A stretch of 64,000 nt of DNA, from the NCBI RefSeq assembly GCF_000192865.1, contig NC_015276.1:4024501-4088500 (forward strand), in the 5' to 3' direction. Source of the DNA: Marinomonas mediterranea MMB-1 (lineage in GTDB: Bacteria > Pseudomonadota > Gammaproteobacteria > Pseudomonadales > Marinomonadaceae). Numbering within the stretch: position 1 is the first letter of the stretch; each line of letters opens with the position of its first letter. The notes under the pieces are model-generated. The model saw only the letters and a list, made by a program, of their open reading frames with translations, searched no databases and was not told where the DNA came from. Below, in pieces: positions 54,015 through 62,653 of the stretch. The translations under genes were made by a program, and so were the position numbers.

Positions 54015-54836
54015 CTAACTTTTCGCCATTTCTTCGGCTAATTCTTTAGAACGCTTTACGCAAGCACGCATCGCATCGTCCATTACTTTATCTATATTGG
54101 CGTCGTTGAGAGAATTCAATGCCTGTTCGGTTGTTCCATTTGGCGACGTAATATTGATACGTAGCTGGGCAATAGATTCGTCCAATTCGGTCGCCATTTT
54201 TGCAGCACCTAACATAGTTAACGACGCGAGTTTTCGACTGTCTTCTTCGGTCATGCCCTGATCTACGCCTGATTTAATCATAGATTCCAACACTCGGAAA
54301 AAATAGGCTGGTGCACTGCCAGACAACGCCGTTACTTGATGCATTTGCTCTTCATTGTTGACCCAAACACAGTCACCAAAGCTTTTAAACACCGTCGAAA
54401 TCCATTCTTTTTGCTCAACCGAAGCAACTGTGTTCGCAACTAATCCGCTCGCTCCACAATTAACCAACGCAGGTGTATTTGGCATACTTCTGACTACAGC
54501 AGCTGATACTGGTAACCAAGACTCAATGGACCCAATCTCTACGCCTGCCGCAACAGAGACAAACATTTGGCGGGGCGTAATAACCTCAGCAGCTTGCTCT
54601 AAGACACTTCGAACCTGATTCGGCTTCACGCATAAAAACACAACATCGGCCGCTGCAATGGCATCGGTATTCGACGTCATCATGGTTAGGCCGAATTTTT
54701 CTTCGAGTGCGGCGAAAGAGTCGGTATTAAGCGATGTACCGCAGATTTTATCACTGGGATAACCACTTGAGACCAAACCACCAATAATGGCAGAGGCCAT
54801 ATTACCCACACCAATAAACGCTATACGTAAAGACAT
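54015..54836 (-). CDS. proC: Pyrroline-5-carboxylate reductase
   Basis: 273 residues. The NADP-binding start 'IAFIGVGNMASAIIGGLVSSG', 'VVFLCVKPNQV', 'VRSMPNTPALVNCGASGL' and the C-terminal 'LRINITSPNGTTEQALNSL' are ProC signatures. It performs the last step of proline synthesis. It lies 40 bases after yggS. Confidence 0.96.
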   Translation of the reverse strand: MSLRIAFIGVGNMASAIIGGLVSSGYPSDKICGTSLNTDSFAALEEKFGLTMMTSNTDAIAAADVVFLCVKPNQVRSVLEQAAEVITPRQMFVSVAAGVEIGSIESWLPVSAAVVRSMPNTPALVNCGASGLVANTVASVEQKEWISTVFKSFGDCVWVNNEEQMHQVTALSGSAPAYFFRVLESMIKSGVDQGMTEEDSRKLASLTMLGAAKMATELDESIAQLRINITSPNGTTEQALNSLNDANIDKVMDDAMRACVKRSKELAEEMAKS

Positions 54837-54876
54837 TCAGTATCCTTTAATAATTTTTAAGTTCTAGGGCGAATTA

Positions 54877-55578
54877 TCAGTTAGATGTTGAGTAATCACG
54901 CGCCCCAAAAATGGACGTTCCTACACGTACTAAAGAGCTTTTTGAAGCAATAGCAGCAGGAAGGTCTCCAGACATGCCGATCGACAGCGTATCGACGTGT
55001 AAGAACGCTTCAACTAGCGCTTCATACGCCTCAGTAAGTGGTCGGTAAACATCAATTTGTGCTGCTTCACTTTCTTGAGGAGCAGGAATTGCCATCAGCC
55101 CACGAAGGACTATATTAGGTAAAGAATTGACTAAATCAACCATCTCACCCAACTCACTTAACGCAATTCCTGATTTACTTGATTCTTGGCTAATATTAAC
55201 CTGAATGAGTACATTTAGCGGTGGCTTAGATATGGGTCGCTGTTCACTTAAACGTCGAGCAATTTTTTCCCTGTCAACGGTATGAACCCAATCCATTGTT
55301 TCCGCTATTTGACGCGACTTATTCGATTGGATAGGCCCAATAAAATGCCACACTATGCCTGGATAATTTTGCAGTTCTCCGTACTTGGACACCGCTTCTT
55401 GAACATAATTTTCACCAAACAAACGCTGTCCAGCTTCGTACGCTTCAATAATGGCTTCTATTGGTTTAGTTTTACTTACGGCAAGCAGATTAACGCTATC
55501 TTCGATACGATTATAGCGGGTCTCAAGCGTATGAATATCGTGTTTAACACGAGAAAGATTATCTGAGATCTGAGTCAT
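54877..55578 (-). CDS. yggS: YggS/PROSC family PLP homeostasis protein
   Basis: 233 residues, single TIM-barrel PLP-binding protein without enzymatic activity. 'LLAVSKTKPIEAIIEAYEAGQRLFGENYVQEA' holds the PLP Lys in VSKTK, followed by 'WHFIGPIQSNKSRQIAE' and 'LSIGMSGDLPAAIASKSSLVRVGTSIFG'. It keeps pyridoxal phosphate levels safe. It is first in the yggS-proC-yggT group. Confidence 0.95.
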   Translation of the reverse strand: MTQISDNLSRVKHDIHTLETRYNRIEDSVNLLAVSKTKPIEAIIEAYEAGQRLFGENYVQEAVSKYGELQNYPGIVWHFIGPIQSNKSRQIAETMDWVHTVDREKIARRLSEQRPISKPPLNVLIQVNISQESSKSGIALSELGEMVDLVNSLPNIVLRGLMAIPAPQESEAAQIDVYRPLTEAYEALVEAFLHVDTLSIGMSGDLPAAIASKSSLVRVGTSIFGARDYSTSN

Positions 55579-55615
55579 GACTCATGCCCTATGAACACAC
55601 TCTAACGAAAAGCCA

Positions 55616-56728
55616 CTATAGGTCGTAAGCATCATCCATCGTCTTTAGAAAACGCCCATGATACTCAATACGATACCCAACTGGCTGATCCACCTGATCT
55701 GCCGCTGCATGTGCAGCAATGTACAGCGCATCTAGGGTAGATTGTTCAGGATAAAAAGCAACGCCTATTCCGACATTACCTCGAAAAGAGCTGTCTTTTC
55801 GGAATGCTTCACTTGATAAGGCTTTATAGATTTTGTTCGCAATGATCTCAGCGTCGTCTAAGTGCCCGATTCGAACACCGGTTAAAAAGACATTGTCGCT
55901 ATAACGTGAAATCAAATCATTATCACGTAATGTTTCTTGTAAAACGGTGGATAAAGTTTTTAGGTTTTCTGACAACACAGGGCCATGCAGCTTCACGCAC
56001 AGTACCGCCAATCGTTGAAAATTCCGTCGAGCATCCTTAAGAATCAATTCAAGACTGGTGTCAAACATCGCATCACGTAACAAGCCAGTTTGTTCATCAT
56101 AATGCTCAGAGATCAATAACTTTCGATCAGCATTTTTTCGTTCAAAACCGGCCTTGATCCACTTCCCCATTCCTTTGAGGCTTTGCTCAACCATGAACTC
56201 AGTAATGTTCTCAGACAGCGTCTCGTGATCAAAAAAGAGAGCGACGGTTAACCAATTCCCGTCATGATCCTGAACACTGTGCATCCAACAGCCCGAAATG
56301 CCTTCATTTGATAGAAATTGATGCCAATCTATCCAATCCGACTGACTACTGAGGTTATCTATGCGAACAAACGGACGAGAAGGGCTAGCGGCAAATGTAA
56401 GCAACGCTTGAGGAACACTAATGACCTCACCAATCGTATTACATACGCTATTTGACCATTCTTTATGGTTCTCAATACGCCAGTGCGCCAAGTCTTTATC
56501 ACACCAAAGCAAACACGGCCTGACACGAGGAAAGAATTGCTTAAATTTCTCTACAAGAAAGGACAGCATTGAATCTTGACGAGCTCCTCTTGCAACCATG
56601 TAAAGCAGTTCTTCTTCCTGCCTCCTTACGTTGCTAAGGAAATCGAGTTCCAGCTTCAGGCGATGAATATCCTCGGCTTCAGACCTACTCGAAGTGGAGT
56701 GCAATAGCTCTGGCGAATTGTCTACCAT
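55616..56728 (-). CDS. GGDEF-like protein with degenerate active site
   Basis: 370 residues, soluble. The N-terminal half (about 30-200) looks like a GAF-type sensor, and the C-terminal half (about 210-360) follows the GGDEF fold: 'DEQTGLLRDAMFDTSLELIL', then 'LRDNDLISRYSDNVFLTGV' where GGDEF should stand, then 'NVGIGVAFYPEQ'. The signature reads YSDNVF, so cyclase activity is not expected; it may bind GTP or c-di-GMP or only proteins. It lies 37 bases upstream of yggS in the same direction and may be co-transcribed with it. Confidence 0.82.
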   Translation of the reverse strand: MVDNSPELLHSTSSRSEAEDIHRLKLELDFLSNVRRQEEELLYMVARGARQDSMLSFLVEKFKQFFPRVRPCLLWCDKDLAHWRIENHKEWSNSVCNTIGEVISVPQALLTFAASPSRPFVRIDNLSSQSDWIDWHQFLSNEGISGCWMHSVQDHDGNWLTVALFFDHETLSENITEFMVEQSLKGMGKWIKAGFERKNADRKLLISEHYDEQTGLLRDAMFDTSLELILKDARRNFQRLAVLCVKLHGPVLSENLKTLSTVLQETLRDNDLISRYSDNVFLTGVRIGHLDDAEIIANKIYKALSSEAFRKDSSFRGNVGIGVAFYPEQSTLDALYIAAHAAADQVDQPVGYRIEYHGRFLKTMDDAYDL

Positions 56729-56867
56729 GTACGTTTATCAGCCTTATTAGTTCACAATACTCATAGGTTAATATGCTCAAATAAAAAGTAAAGCAATGAA
56801 ACCGATCAAGAATACGCAAGGTTTTGTAACCAATAACAGTAATCATATTGACTATTTATTGAGAAGA

Positions 56868-56895
56868 CACTCCGTAACAATATGTATACGGAGTG
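56868..56895 (-). terminator. Hairpin after the pyrimidine operon
   Basis: CACTCCGTA (56868-56876) pairs with TACGGAGTG (56887-56895), 9 bp with a 10-base loop and imperfect flanking GAGA/TCTC pairs. It lies about 85 bases past the stop of pyrC' and probably ends the operon. The rest of 56729-56979 shows nothing else. Confidence 0.55.
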
Positions 56896-56979
56896 GTCTC
56901 TTTATCTACAAAAAAGATTGGCGTATTTACGATTTATAGCTTACTTCATATTCTTATTATCGACGATACACGATTAGAC

Positions 56980-58260
56980 TTAACCATGAAAACTATAAAT
57001 ACATTGACCGGACACATAAGTTTGCGTGACTCGTCCCGTTAATTCTACGCCATCAAAGGCCGAATTATGACCTTTAGAACGTCGAGAACTATCATCCCAT
57101 ACCCACGTTTGCGTACTATCAAATAAGATAAAATCTGCAAAGCTGCCCGGTTTCAAAGAGCCTGCTTCTAAACCAAAACACGAGGCAGGGCCACAAGTTA
57201 GCGTTTTAATCACATCCGTCAAACTCAAATCCCCTTCATCCATCAGCTGTAACGCCAAAGGCAGTAAGATTTCCACATTTGCCATGCCAGGCTCTGTCGC
57301 AGCAAATGGGGCGACTTTCGCCATTTTTTCATGTGGCTGATGGTCGGAGCAAATGGAACGAATTGCCCCCCGCTTTATCCCTTCGATAAGAGTCAAACGA
57401 TCATTTTCTGAACGTAAAGGCGGTATCACATGGAATTGACCGTCAAACTCATTCAGAACTTCATCTGTCAGCAACAAATTATGAAGCGCAACATCTGCCG
57501 TGACAGGCAAACCAGATTCTTGTGCATCCGCTATCATTTCAACAGACTTCGCACATGATAAACGAGCGAAGTGCGCTCTTACGCCTGTTTTTTCTACCAA
57601 CAACAGATCACGCATCAAGGCAATTGTCTCTGCCGTTTCAGGAATACCTGCCAAGCCGTGAACCGTAGACATCATGCCTTCATGAGCGCAACCGCCCTCA
57701 GACAGACTAGACTCGTCTGGATGAAAAACAACCAGCAAATCGTGAGTCGCTGCGTACTCTAAAGCACGAGACAGTACTAAAGTATTACGCATGGGCCTTC
57801 TGTGATTTGAAAGCGCGACACAACCTGCATCCGTTAGCGCAACCATATTGCTAAGCTGATCGCCTTGCAAACCTTTGGTTAACGCACCAATAGGAAATAC
57901 ATTGGCCATTCCAGCCTGATCGGCTTTGTCTTGAATTAACGCGGCAACCGCTGGGGTATCGACAATAGGCTTTGTATCTGGAGGCGACACCAATGTTGTC
58001 ACACCGCCCGAAATCGCAGCACGCCCTTCAGTCGCTATGTTGCCTTTTTGCGTATAGCCAGGTTCTCGTAACGCAACGGCAATATCCACCAGCCCAGGTA
58101 AAACCCATCGATCAGCAGCGTCAATGATTTCATCCGCGTCAAAGCCCTCAGGAGCTTCACCAATACTGACTACTTTATGATCTTCAATAAATACATCGAT
58201 CACAGCATCAAGGTCTTGGCTTGGGTCGATTACACGACCATTTATAATCCGAAGTTTCAT
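56980..58260 (-). CDS. pyrX: Non-catalytic dihydroorotase homologue (PyrC', PyrX)
   Basis: 426 residues, type I dihydroorotase/amidohydrolase fold. The metal-binding start, normally DxHxHLREPG, reads 'DIAVALREPG', so both His are missing. 'HFARLSCAKS' and 'ICSDHQPHEK' keep parts of the other sites. This is the known inactive homologue that forms the aspartate transcarbamoylase complex with PyrB in pseudomonads. It starts one base after the pyrB stop. It acts as structural partner; active PyrC must be encoded elsewhere. Confidence 0.92.
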   Translation of the reverse strand: MKLRIINGRVIDPSQDLDAVIDVFIEDHKVVSIGEAPEGFDADEIIDAADRWVLPGLVDIAVALREPGYTQKGNIATEGRAAISGGVTTLVSPPDTKPIVDTPAVAALIQDKADQAGMANVFPIGALTKGLQGDQLSNMVALTDAGCVALSNHRRPMRNTLVLSRALEYAATHDLLVVFHPDESSLSEGGCAHEGMMSTVHGLAGIPETAETIALMRDLLLVEKTGVRAHFARLSCAKSVEMIADAQESGLPVTADVALHNLLLTDEVLNEFDGQFHVIPPLRSENDRLTLIEGIKRGAIRSICSDHQPHEKMAKVAPFAATEPGMANVEILLPLALQLMDEGDLSLTDVIKTLTCGPASCFGLEAGSLKPGSFADFILFDSTQTWVWDDSSRRSKGHNSAFDGVELTGRVTQTYVSGQCIYSFHG

Positions 58261-58261
58261 C

Positions 58262-59263
58262 TTAAGCTTCTACTCCCAATCCACCTTGTTGTTCTTGCAC
58301 CTGACCACTCATAGCCATCGACAATACGGCCATTCGAACAGCGATACCATTGGTCACTTGATTGAGAATCACCGACTTTTCGCCATCTGCCACTTCTGAG
58401 GATATCTCAACACCGCGATTAATTGGCCCTGGGTGCATAACGATGGCATCAGGTTTAGCCCAAGATAGTGCCTCTTCTGTTAAACCGTAAAGACGGTAAA
58501 ATTCGCTTTCACTCGGTAACAAGGCACCAGACATACGTTCTTTTTGAAGTCGTAGCATTACGATGACATCAACGTCATCCAAACCCGCAGACATATCATG
58601 ACAAATCGTTGCACCAAGATCTTTAAAGTAAGAAGGAACCAAGGTCTTCGGTCCAACTAGACGAACCTCTTCAACGCCCAAGGTGGTGAGGGCATGGATC
58701 TGAGAGCGGGCAACACGTGAATGAAGAATATCTCCGACAATCGCGACTTTAAGACCTTCAAACTGACCTTTATGGCGGCGAATAGTCAACATATCTAACA
58801 TCGCCTGAGTCGGGTGCGCATGACGACCGTCTCCCGCATTGATGATAGCGACATTGGGAGTGCAGTGCTCCGCAATAAAATGCGCCGCTCCACTGTCCGA
58901 ATGTCGAACAACGAACATATCACTTTGCATTGCTTCAAGGTTTTGAAGTGTATCCAACAAAGATTCTCCTTTTGACGTCGCTGATGTCTCAATGTTGAGA
59001 TTAATAACGTCAGCAGACAAACGCTTAGCTGCCAGTTCAAATGTAGTTCGAGTACGAGTGGAGTTTTCAAAGAAAAGGTTTACGACTGTCTTCCCACGAA
59101 GAAGAGGGACTTTCTTAACCGATTGTTCTCCCATTGAGAGAAACGAGTCAGCCCGATCAAGAATTTCAGTTAGAATGGTTTTATTCAACCCGTCCAAGGT
59201 TAAAAAGTGCTTTAGCTGACCATGTTCGTTTAATTGTAACGCCCTAGGGTCGGATCGCATCAT
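58262..59263 (-). CDS. pyrB: Aspartate carbamoyltransferase catalytic subunit
   Basis: 333 residues. Carbamoyl-phosphate site '[19 protein letters not shown]', then '[15 protein letters not shown]', '[18 protein letters not shown]' and '[13 protein letters not shown]' are intact. It makes N-carbamoyl-L-aspartate in pyrimidine synthesis. The N-terminal extension before the fold is longer than in E. coli PyrB, as in Pseudomonas-type enzymes bound to PyrC'. A 217-base structured region separates it from pyrR. Confidence 0.96.
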   Translation of the reverse strand: MMRSDPRALQLNEHGQLKHFLTLDGLNKTILTEILDRADSFLSMGEQSVKKVPLLRGKTVVNLFFENSTRTRTTFELAAKRLSADVINLNIETSATSKGESLLDTLQNLEAMQSDMFVVRHSDSGAAHFIAEHCTPNVAIINAGDGRHAHPTQAMLDMLTIRRHKGQFEGLKVAIVGDILHSRVARSQIHALTTLGVEEVRLVGPKTLVPSYFKDLGATICHDMSAGLDDVDVIVMLRLQKERMSGALLPSESEFYRLYGLTEEALSWAKPDAIVMHPGPINRGVEISSEVADGEKSVILNQVTNGIAVRMAVLSMAMSGQVQEQQGGLGVEA

Positions 59264-59287
59264 AATTTGCTTTCCTCAAACTGCAAT

Positions 59288-59386
59288 ACAGTATTCATTA
59301 CTGTGTAGATAGGAAAATGCCCAGCATCATTTTGATATGACGCCATCAACGTGATGACTAACAATACGATAAAGAAGCTGGGCATT
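59288..59386 (-). promoter_or_regulatory. Structured region upstream of pyrB
   Basis: Three inverted repeats lie in the pyrR-pyrB gap: ACAGTA/TACTGT (59288-59304); an outer 10-bp pair, 59316-59325 with 59377-59386; and inside it CATCA/TGATG (59344-59356). On the minus strand this could be a folded leader or a DNA site controlling pyrB-pyrC' separately from pyrR. It matches no riboswitch I know. Confidence 0.5.
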
Positions 59387-59480
59387 AAGTGGTACATCTG
59401 ATCACCACATGTTTATACCTATATTGTCGTACGTGGCGTGCAAAAAATAAAGCGAGATTAATAGCTTTAAACGGTTTCTA

Positions 59481-59978
59481 TCACTTTGTATCGATTATCG
59501 ACACAGTAAGTGGATCAGGCCCGCTCAACTTGACTCTTTGGTCAGCTGAAAGCGTTAATTTCTCACCAACAATATCCGCTTGAATAGGCAGTTCACGATG
59601 ATTCAAGTCGTACAAAATGGCCAACGATATACTTGCTGGTCGACCAAAATCGAATATCTCATTCATGGCTGCTCGTATTGTCCGTCCCGACATTAAAACA
59701 TCGTCAACCAAGATCACGTGACGGTCTTCCAATGCGGGTAGCTGTGTATGACCTACTTTCGGGTTTAGACCTGCTCGAGTAAAGTCATCCCGATAAAACG
59801 TAATATCCAGCGTCGCTAGAGGTTCTTGTGTTTTTACACTGTCTATCAACTCATTGGCGACCCAAACACCACCAGAATGAATACCAACCAGGACAGGATT
59901 ATCGATATCCTTTTCCTGACAGTACTTCGCAATCTGATCTTTCATTGACGTAAGCGCTTTGTCTAAATCCAAATTCAT
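59481..59978 (-). CDS. pyrR: PyrR bifunctional pyrimidine regulator/uracil phosphoribosyltransferase
   Basis: 165 residues from the ATG at 59978, AAGGT upstream; the frame is open 26 residues further but that part overlaps ruvX. 'PVLVGIHSGGVWVANEL' and the PRPP-binding loop 'RHVILVDDVLMSGRTIRAAM' mark a PRTase of PyrR type. In Gram-positives PyrR attenuates pyr mRNAs; in Pseudomonas it acts on pyrimidine genes by another route. It lies in the order algH-ruvX-pyrR-pyrB-pyrC'. Confidence 0.93.
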   Translation of the reverse strand: MNLDLDKALTSMKDQIAKYCQEKDIDNPVLVGIHSGGVWVANELIDSVKTQEPLATLDITFYRDDFTRAGLNPKVGHTQLPALEDRHVILVDDVLMSGRTIRAAMNEIFDFGRPASISLAILYDLNHRELPIQADIVGEKLTLSADQRVKLSGPDPLTVSIIDTK

Positions 59979-60033
59979 TAATACTGTTACCTTGTCTATT
60001 AAACAGATAAGTCGATTAAACTGACTCGTCTTT

Positions 60034-60513
60034 TCACTGATTAGTTTGTTCGGCAAACCAGGTTTCTATAATCAACTGAGCAGCTAACCCATCGACCGAA
60101 TTTTCTTTGAAATTTCGATGACCACCCTGAGCAATAACCTGACCTTTAGCGTCATACGACGATAGCCTCTCGTCCATCATATGGTATGGACGGTTATAAC
60201 GTCCATGCAATCGTTTAGCAAACTTACGAGCTCTTTGACACATCTCATTTTCGCTGCCATCCATATTTAATGGCAAGCCAACAACAAAACAATCTGGCTC
60301 CCATTCAGCAACGAGTTTCGCAATAGTATCCCAGTTGGGAATACCTTCATTGGCCTTTAATGGTGACAAAGGGCGGGCCGACATTGTTACATTCTGCCCA
60401 ATAGCAACACCAATTCGCGTTGTACCAAAATCAAACCCCAATACAGTTTTCGCTATATTGGGGCTTGCTTCATTTGTTTTTTCACCTTGTATCGAAGATG
60501 ATTCTTCTATCAT
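60034..60513 (-). CDS. ruvX: Putative pre-16S rRNA nuclease / Holliday junction resolvase-like RuvX (YqgF)
   Basis: 159 residues from ATG 60513, 2 bases after the algH stop; a TTG at 60546 would overlap algH and is less likely. RNase H-fold motifs are 'VLGFDFGTTRIGVAIG' with the first Asp, 'CFVVGLPLNMDGSENEM', and 'MMDERLSSYDAKGQV' with catalytic Glu. YqgF trims the 5' end of 16S rRNA in E. coli. Confidence 0.92.
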   Translation of the reverse strand: MIEESSSIQGEKTNEASPNIAKTVLGFDFGTTRIGVAIGQNVTMSARPLSPLKANEGIPNWDTIAKLVAEWEPDCFVVGLPLNMDGSENEMCQRARKFAKRLHGRYNRPYHMMDERLSSYDAKGQVIAQGGHRNFKENSVDGLAAQLIIETWFAEQTNQ

Positions 60514-60515
60514 TT

Positions 60516-61082
60516 TTAACTGTGTCCCATATCTGGCGATAACCAAGTCATATCCACACCAAGTACCTTAGTTGCCGCACTGAACTGCATATCACTTGGG
60601 GTATTAAATAATACGTCTAAGTCGGCCTCACATACCAGCCAATCATTATTGGCTATTTCACTTTCTAGCTGTCCTTCGTCCCAGCCGGCACATCCGAGCG
60701 CAATTCGATACATGGATGGGCCATTGCCAATCGCAATATTTTCTAAAGTCTCAAGAGCCGCTGACAAATTCACTTCATCAGTGACGCACAGCGAGTTGCC
60801 CCAACTTTTATCCGACGTATGCAATATAAAGCCTCGCTCTGATTCGACAGGGCCGCCAACATAAATGGGTTCAGACGCTAATCTAGGCGCTTCTACTTTC
60901 ATTCCTAAATGATCAGCGAGTTCGGTAAAATCAATGCTAGAAGGGCGATTAATGACGATTCCCATCGCTCCCTCTTCTGTATGTTCACATAAATACACCA
61001 CGGTATGCTCGAAATCTGGGTCATTCAAATGTGGCATGGAGATCAAAAAATAGTTCTTTAAAGACTGGAATGTATTGTTCAT
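60516..61082 (-). CDS. algH: AlgH/YqgE family protein
   Basis: 188 residues. 'LKNYFLISMPHLNDPDFEHTVVYLCEHTEEGAMGIVINRP' and 'IYVGGPVESERGFILHT' and 'ALGCAGWDEGQLESEI' are the YqgE/AlgH hallmarks. The fold is known but the biochemical role is not; in Pseudomonas it was linked to alginate regulation. First gene of the operon that continues into ruvX and the pyr genes. Confidence 0.94.
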   Translation of the reverse strand: MNNTFQSLKNYFLISMPHLNDPDFEHTVVYLCEHTEEGAMGIVINRPSSIDFTELADHLGMKVEAPRLASEPIYVGGPVESERGFILHTSDKSWGNSLCVTDEVNLSAALETLENIAIGNGPSMYRIALGCAGWDEGQLESEIANNDWLVCEADLDVLFNTPSDMQFSAATKVLGVDMTWLSPDMGHS

Positions 61083-61606
61083 AAACTACCCTCTATACTG
61101 TGAGACGAAAGCGTTTCGTCAGGGTCAATTTTTAACTACCTCAATAAAAACAATTTTGTAAGCTTCTCTATACTCTACGAAAGTAGGCGACTGTCTAGCA
61201 CCTGCCTTAAATCCGAGTATAGGCTAAGCTTGAGATAACCCCATAAGAAATAGTGTATTTTTTCTTAAACGAGGACTCAGCCCTCTTCAAATCTGACACA
61301 ATAGCCTTTAATATGACCATTCGGACAACATTAAATCAGCGAACAAACATAGCGAGCACAAATTGCAATGTCTTTACTAACCGTCAAACAACAGCAAGCG
61401 ACACGACCTTATATGGCCTATGCATTGCGTTGCGAAAAAAGTTTGGTTATGTCGTTGTGGTCGCATCAATATCAGGCTGAGACAGTCGATTTGCGTTACT
61501 TTTTTCACAAAGGGTGGTCATCCTAGAACCTCTGTTTTTTTCCTAGCTATGAAACAAAAAACAATGACACGAGCACTTGCTCGAAGCCGATTAGGATTTA
61601 AAAACC
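61083..61606. other. 524-base intergenic region upstream of algH
   Basis: It should hold the promoter of the algH operon and that of the oxygenase gene. A perfect 7-bp dyad around GCG (GACGAAA 61104-61110, TTTCGTC 61114-61120) stands 22 bases before the algH ATG and looks like a repressor site. Open frames here (such as 61253-61480) lack ribosome binding sites and family likeness and are not called. Confidence 0.5.
61104..61120 (-). promoter_or_regulatory. 17-bp palindrome before algH
   Basis: GACGAAA-GCG-TTTCGTC is a perfect dyad in the algH leader or promoter, in a position suited to block transcription or initiation. The regulator is unknown. Confidence 0.4.
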
Positions 61607-62446
61607 ATGAAATTAGAAGCGATCGATTATCAAAGCCCCAACGCCGCAGAAGAGTTTGTAACGTCACTGAGAGAAACAGGATTTGGCGTCCTTAAAAATC
61701 ACCCTATCCGAAAAGAGCTTGTCTCTTCCATATACGATAATTGGCAATCTTTTTACAACAGCGCGGACAAAGAAAACTACCGTTATAATGTTGGGACACA
61801 GGATGGATACTTTCCACCTGATGTCTCTGAAACCGCTAAAGGTCATTCTAAAAAAGACATTAAAGAGTATTTCCATTACTACCCTTGGGGGCAGTGTCCG
61901 AAAGAACATAAAGACGAATTAGCGCAATACTACTCAGAAGCCAATACCCTAGCGGAAGAATTACTAAAATGGGTAGAACAGTATACGCCTACAGACATCG
62001 CACAACATTATTCCCAATCCCTGTCGAGCATGATTGAAAACAGTGATCAAACCCTACTGCGTGTGCTGCACTATCCACCACTTAAAGGTGACGAAGAACT
62101 GGGTGCGATTCGAGCAGGAGCACATGAAGACATAAACTTACTGACTATCTTACCCTCAGCAAACGAGCCAGGGCTGCAGGTAAAAGCGAAAGATGGTAGT
62201 TGGATGGATGTTCCGTGTGACTTCGGCACGTTAATCGTTAACATCGGAGACATGCTACAAGAAGCGTCTGCCGGCTATTTCCCATCTACCTCCCACCGCG
62301 TTATCAACCCAGAAGGTGCAGACAAAACGAAATCTCGTATTTCTTTGCCTCTGTTCCTTCACCCAAAACCAGAAGTCGTTCTTTCCAAGCGCCATACAGC
62401 GGGTAGCTACTTACACGAACGATTAGTGGAGCTTGGGGTCATTTGA
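61607..62446 (+). CDS. 2-oxoglutarate/Fe(II)-dependent oxygenase, isopenicillin-N-synthase-like
   Basis: 279 residues. The N-terminal non-haem dioxygenase part ('FVTSLRETGFGVLKNHPI') precedes the double-stranded beta-helix with the iron triad H-x-D in 'AGAHEDINLLTIL' and the distal His in 'STSHRVINPEG'. The co-substrate Arg is in 'KSRISLPLFLHP'. Bacterial members of this family hydroxylate or desaturate small molecules; the substrate is not predictable. It stands alone, rightward, with AGGA before its ATG. Confidence 0.9.
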   Translation: MKLEAIDYQSPNAAEEFVTSLRETGFGVLKNHPIRKELVSSIYDNWQSFYNSADKENYRYNVGTQDGYFPPDVSETAKGHSKKDIKEYFHYYPWGQCPKEHKDELAQYYSEANTLAEELLKWVEQYTPTDIAQHYSQSLSSMIENSDQTLLRVLHYPPLKGDEELGAIRAGAHEDINLLTILPSANEPGLQVKAKDGSWMDVPCDFGTLIVNIGDMLQEASAGYFPSTSHRVINPEGADKTKSRISLPLFLHPKPEVVLSKRHTAGSYLHERLVELGVI

Positions 62447-62468
62447 TCCGCTTTCTCTCGTCACAATA

Positions 62469-62514
62469 ACCTTAAGTTCAATTGAGCTTCGCCTAGCACA
62501 ATTGAACTTAAGGT
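62469..62514. terminator. Strong hairpin between convergent genes
   Basis: Perfect 16-bp stem (62469-62484 and 62499-62514) with a 14-base loop, right after the oxygenase stop. A second 10-bp pair follows (62539-62548 and 62572-62581). They separate the oxygenase from the convergent liv genes. Confidence 0.65.
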
Positions 62515-62653
62515 AAACCAACTACGATCAGAAATGGAACACAGTCGCGCCTTTGTCTTAACATCACCGATGCGACTGTGTGCTTAAACAACCGTGCCCC
62601 TTAAACAACTGTGTCCTAGTTCAAGCTAACGCGGCATTAGAAGGATGAAGGTT

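Noticed and set aside
61253..61480. 75-codon frame between algH and the oxygenase gene
   Set aside because: No ribosome binding site, no family likeness, and overlapping frames of similar length.
61420..61695. 91-codon frame overlapping the oxygenase start
   Set aside because: Out of frame with the real gene and compositionally random.
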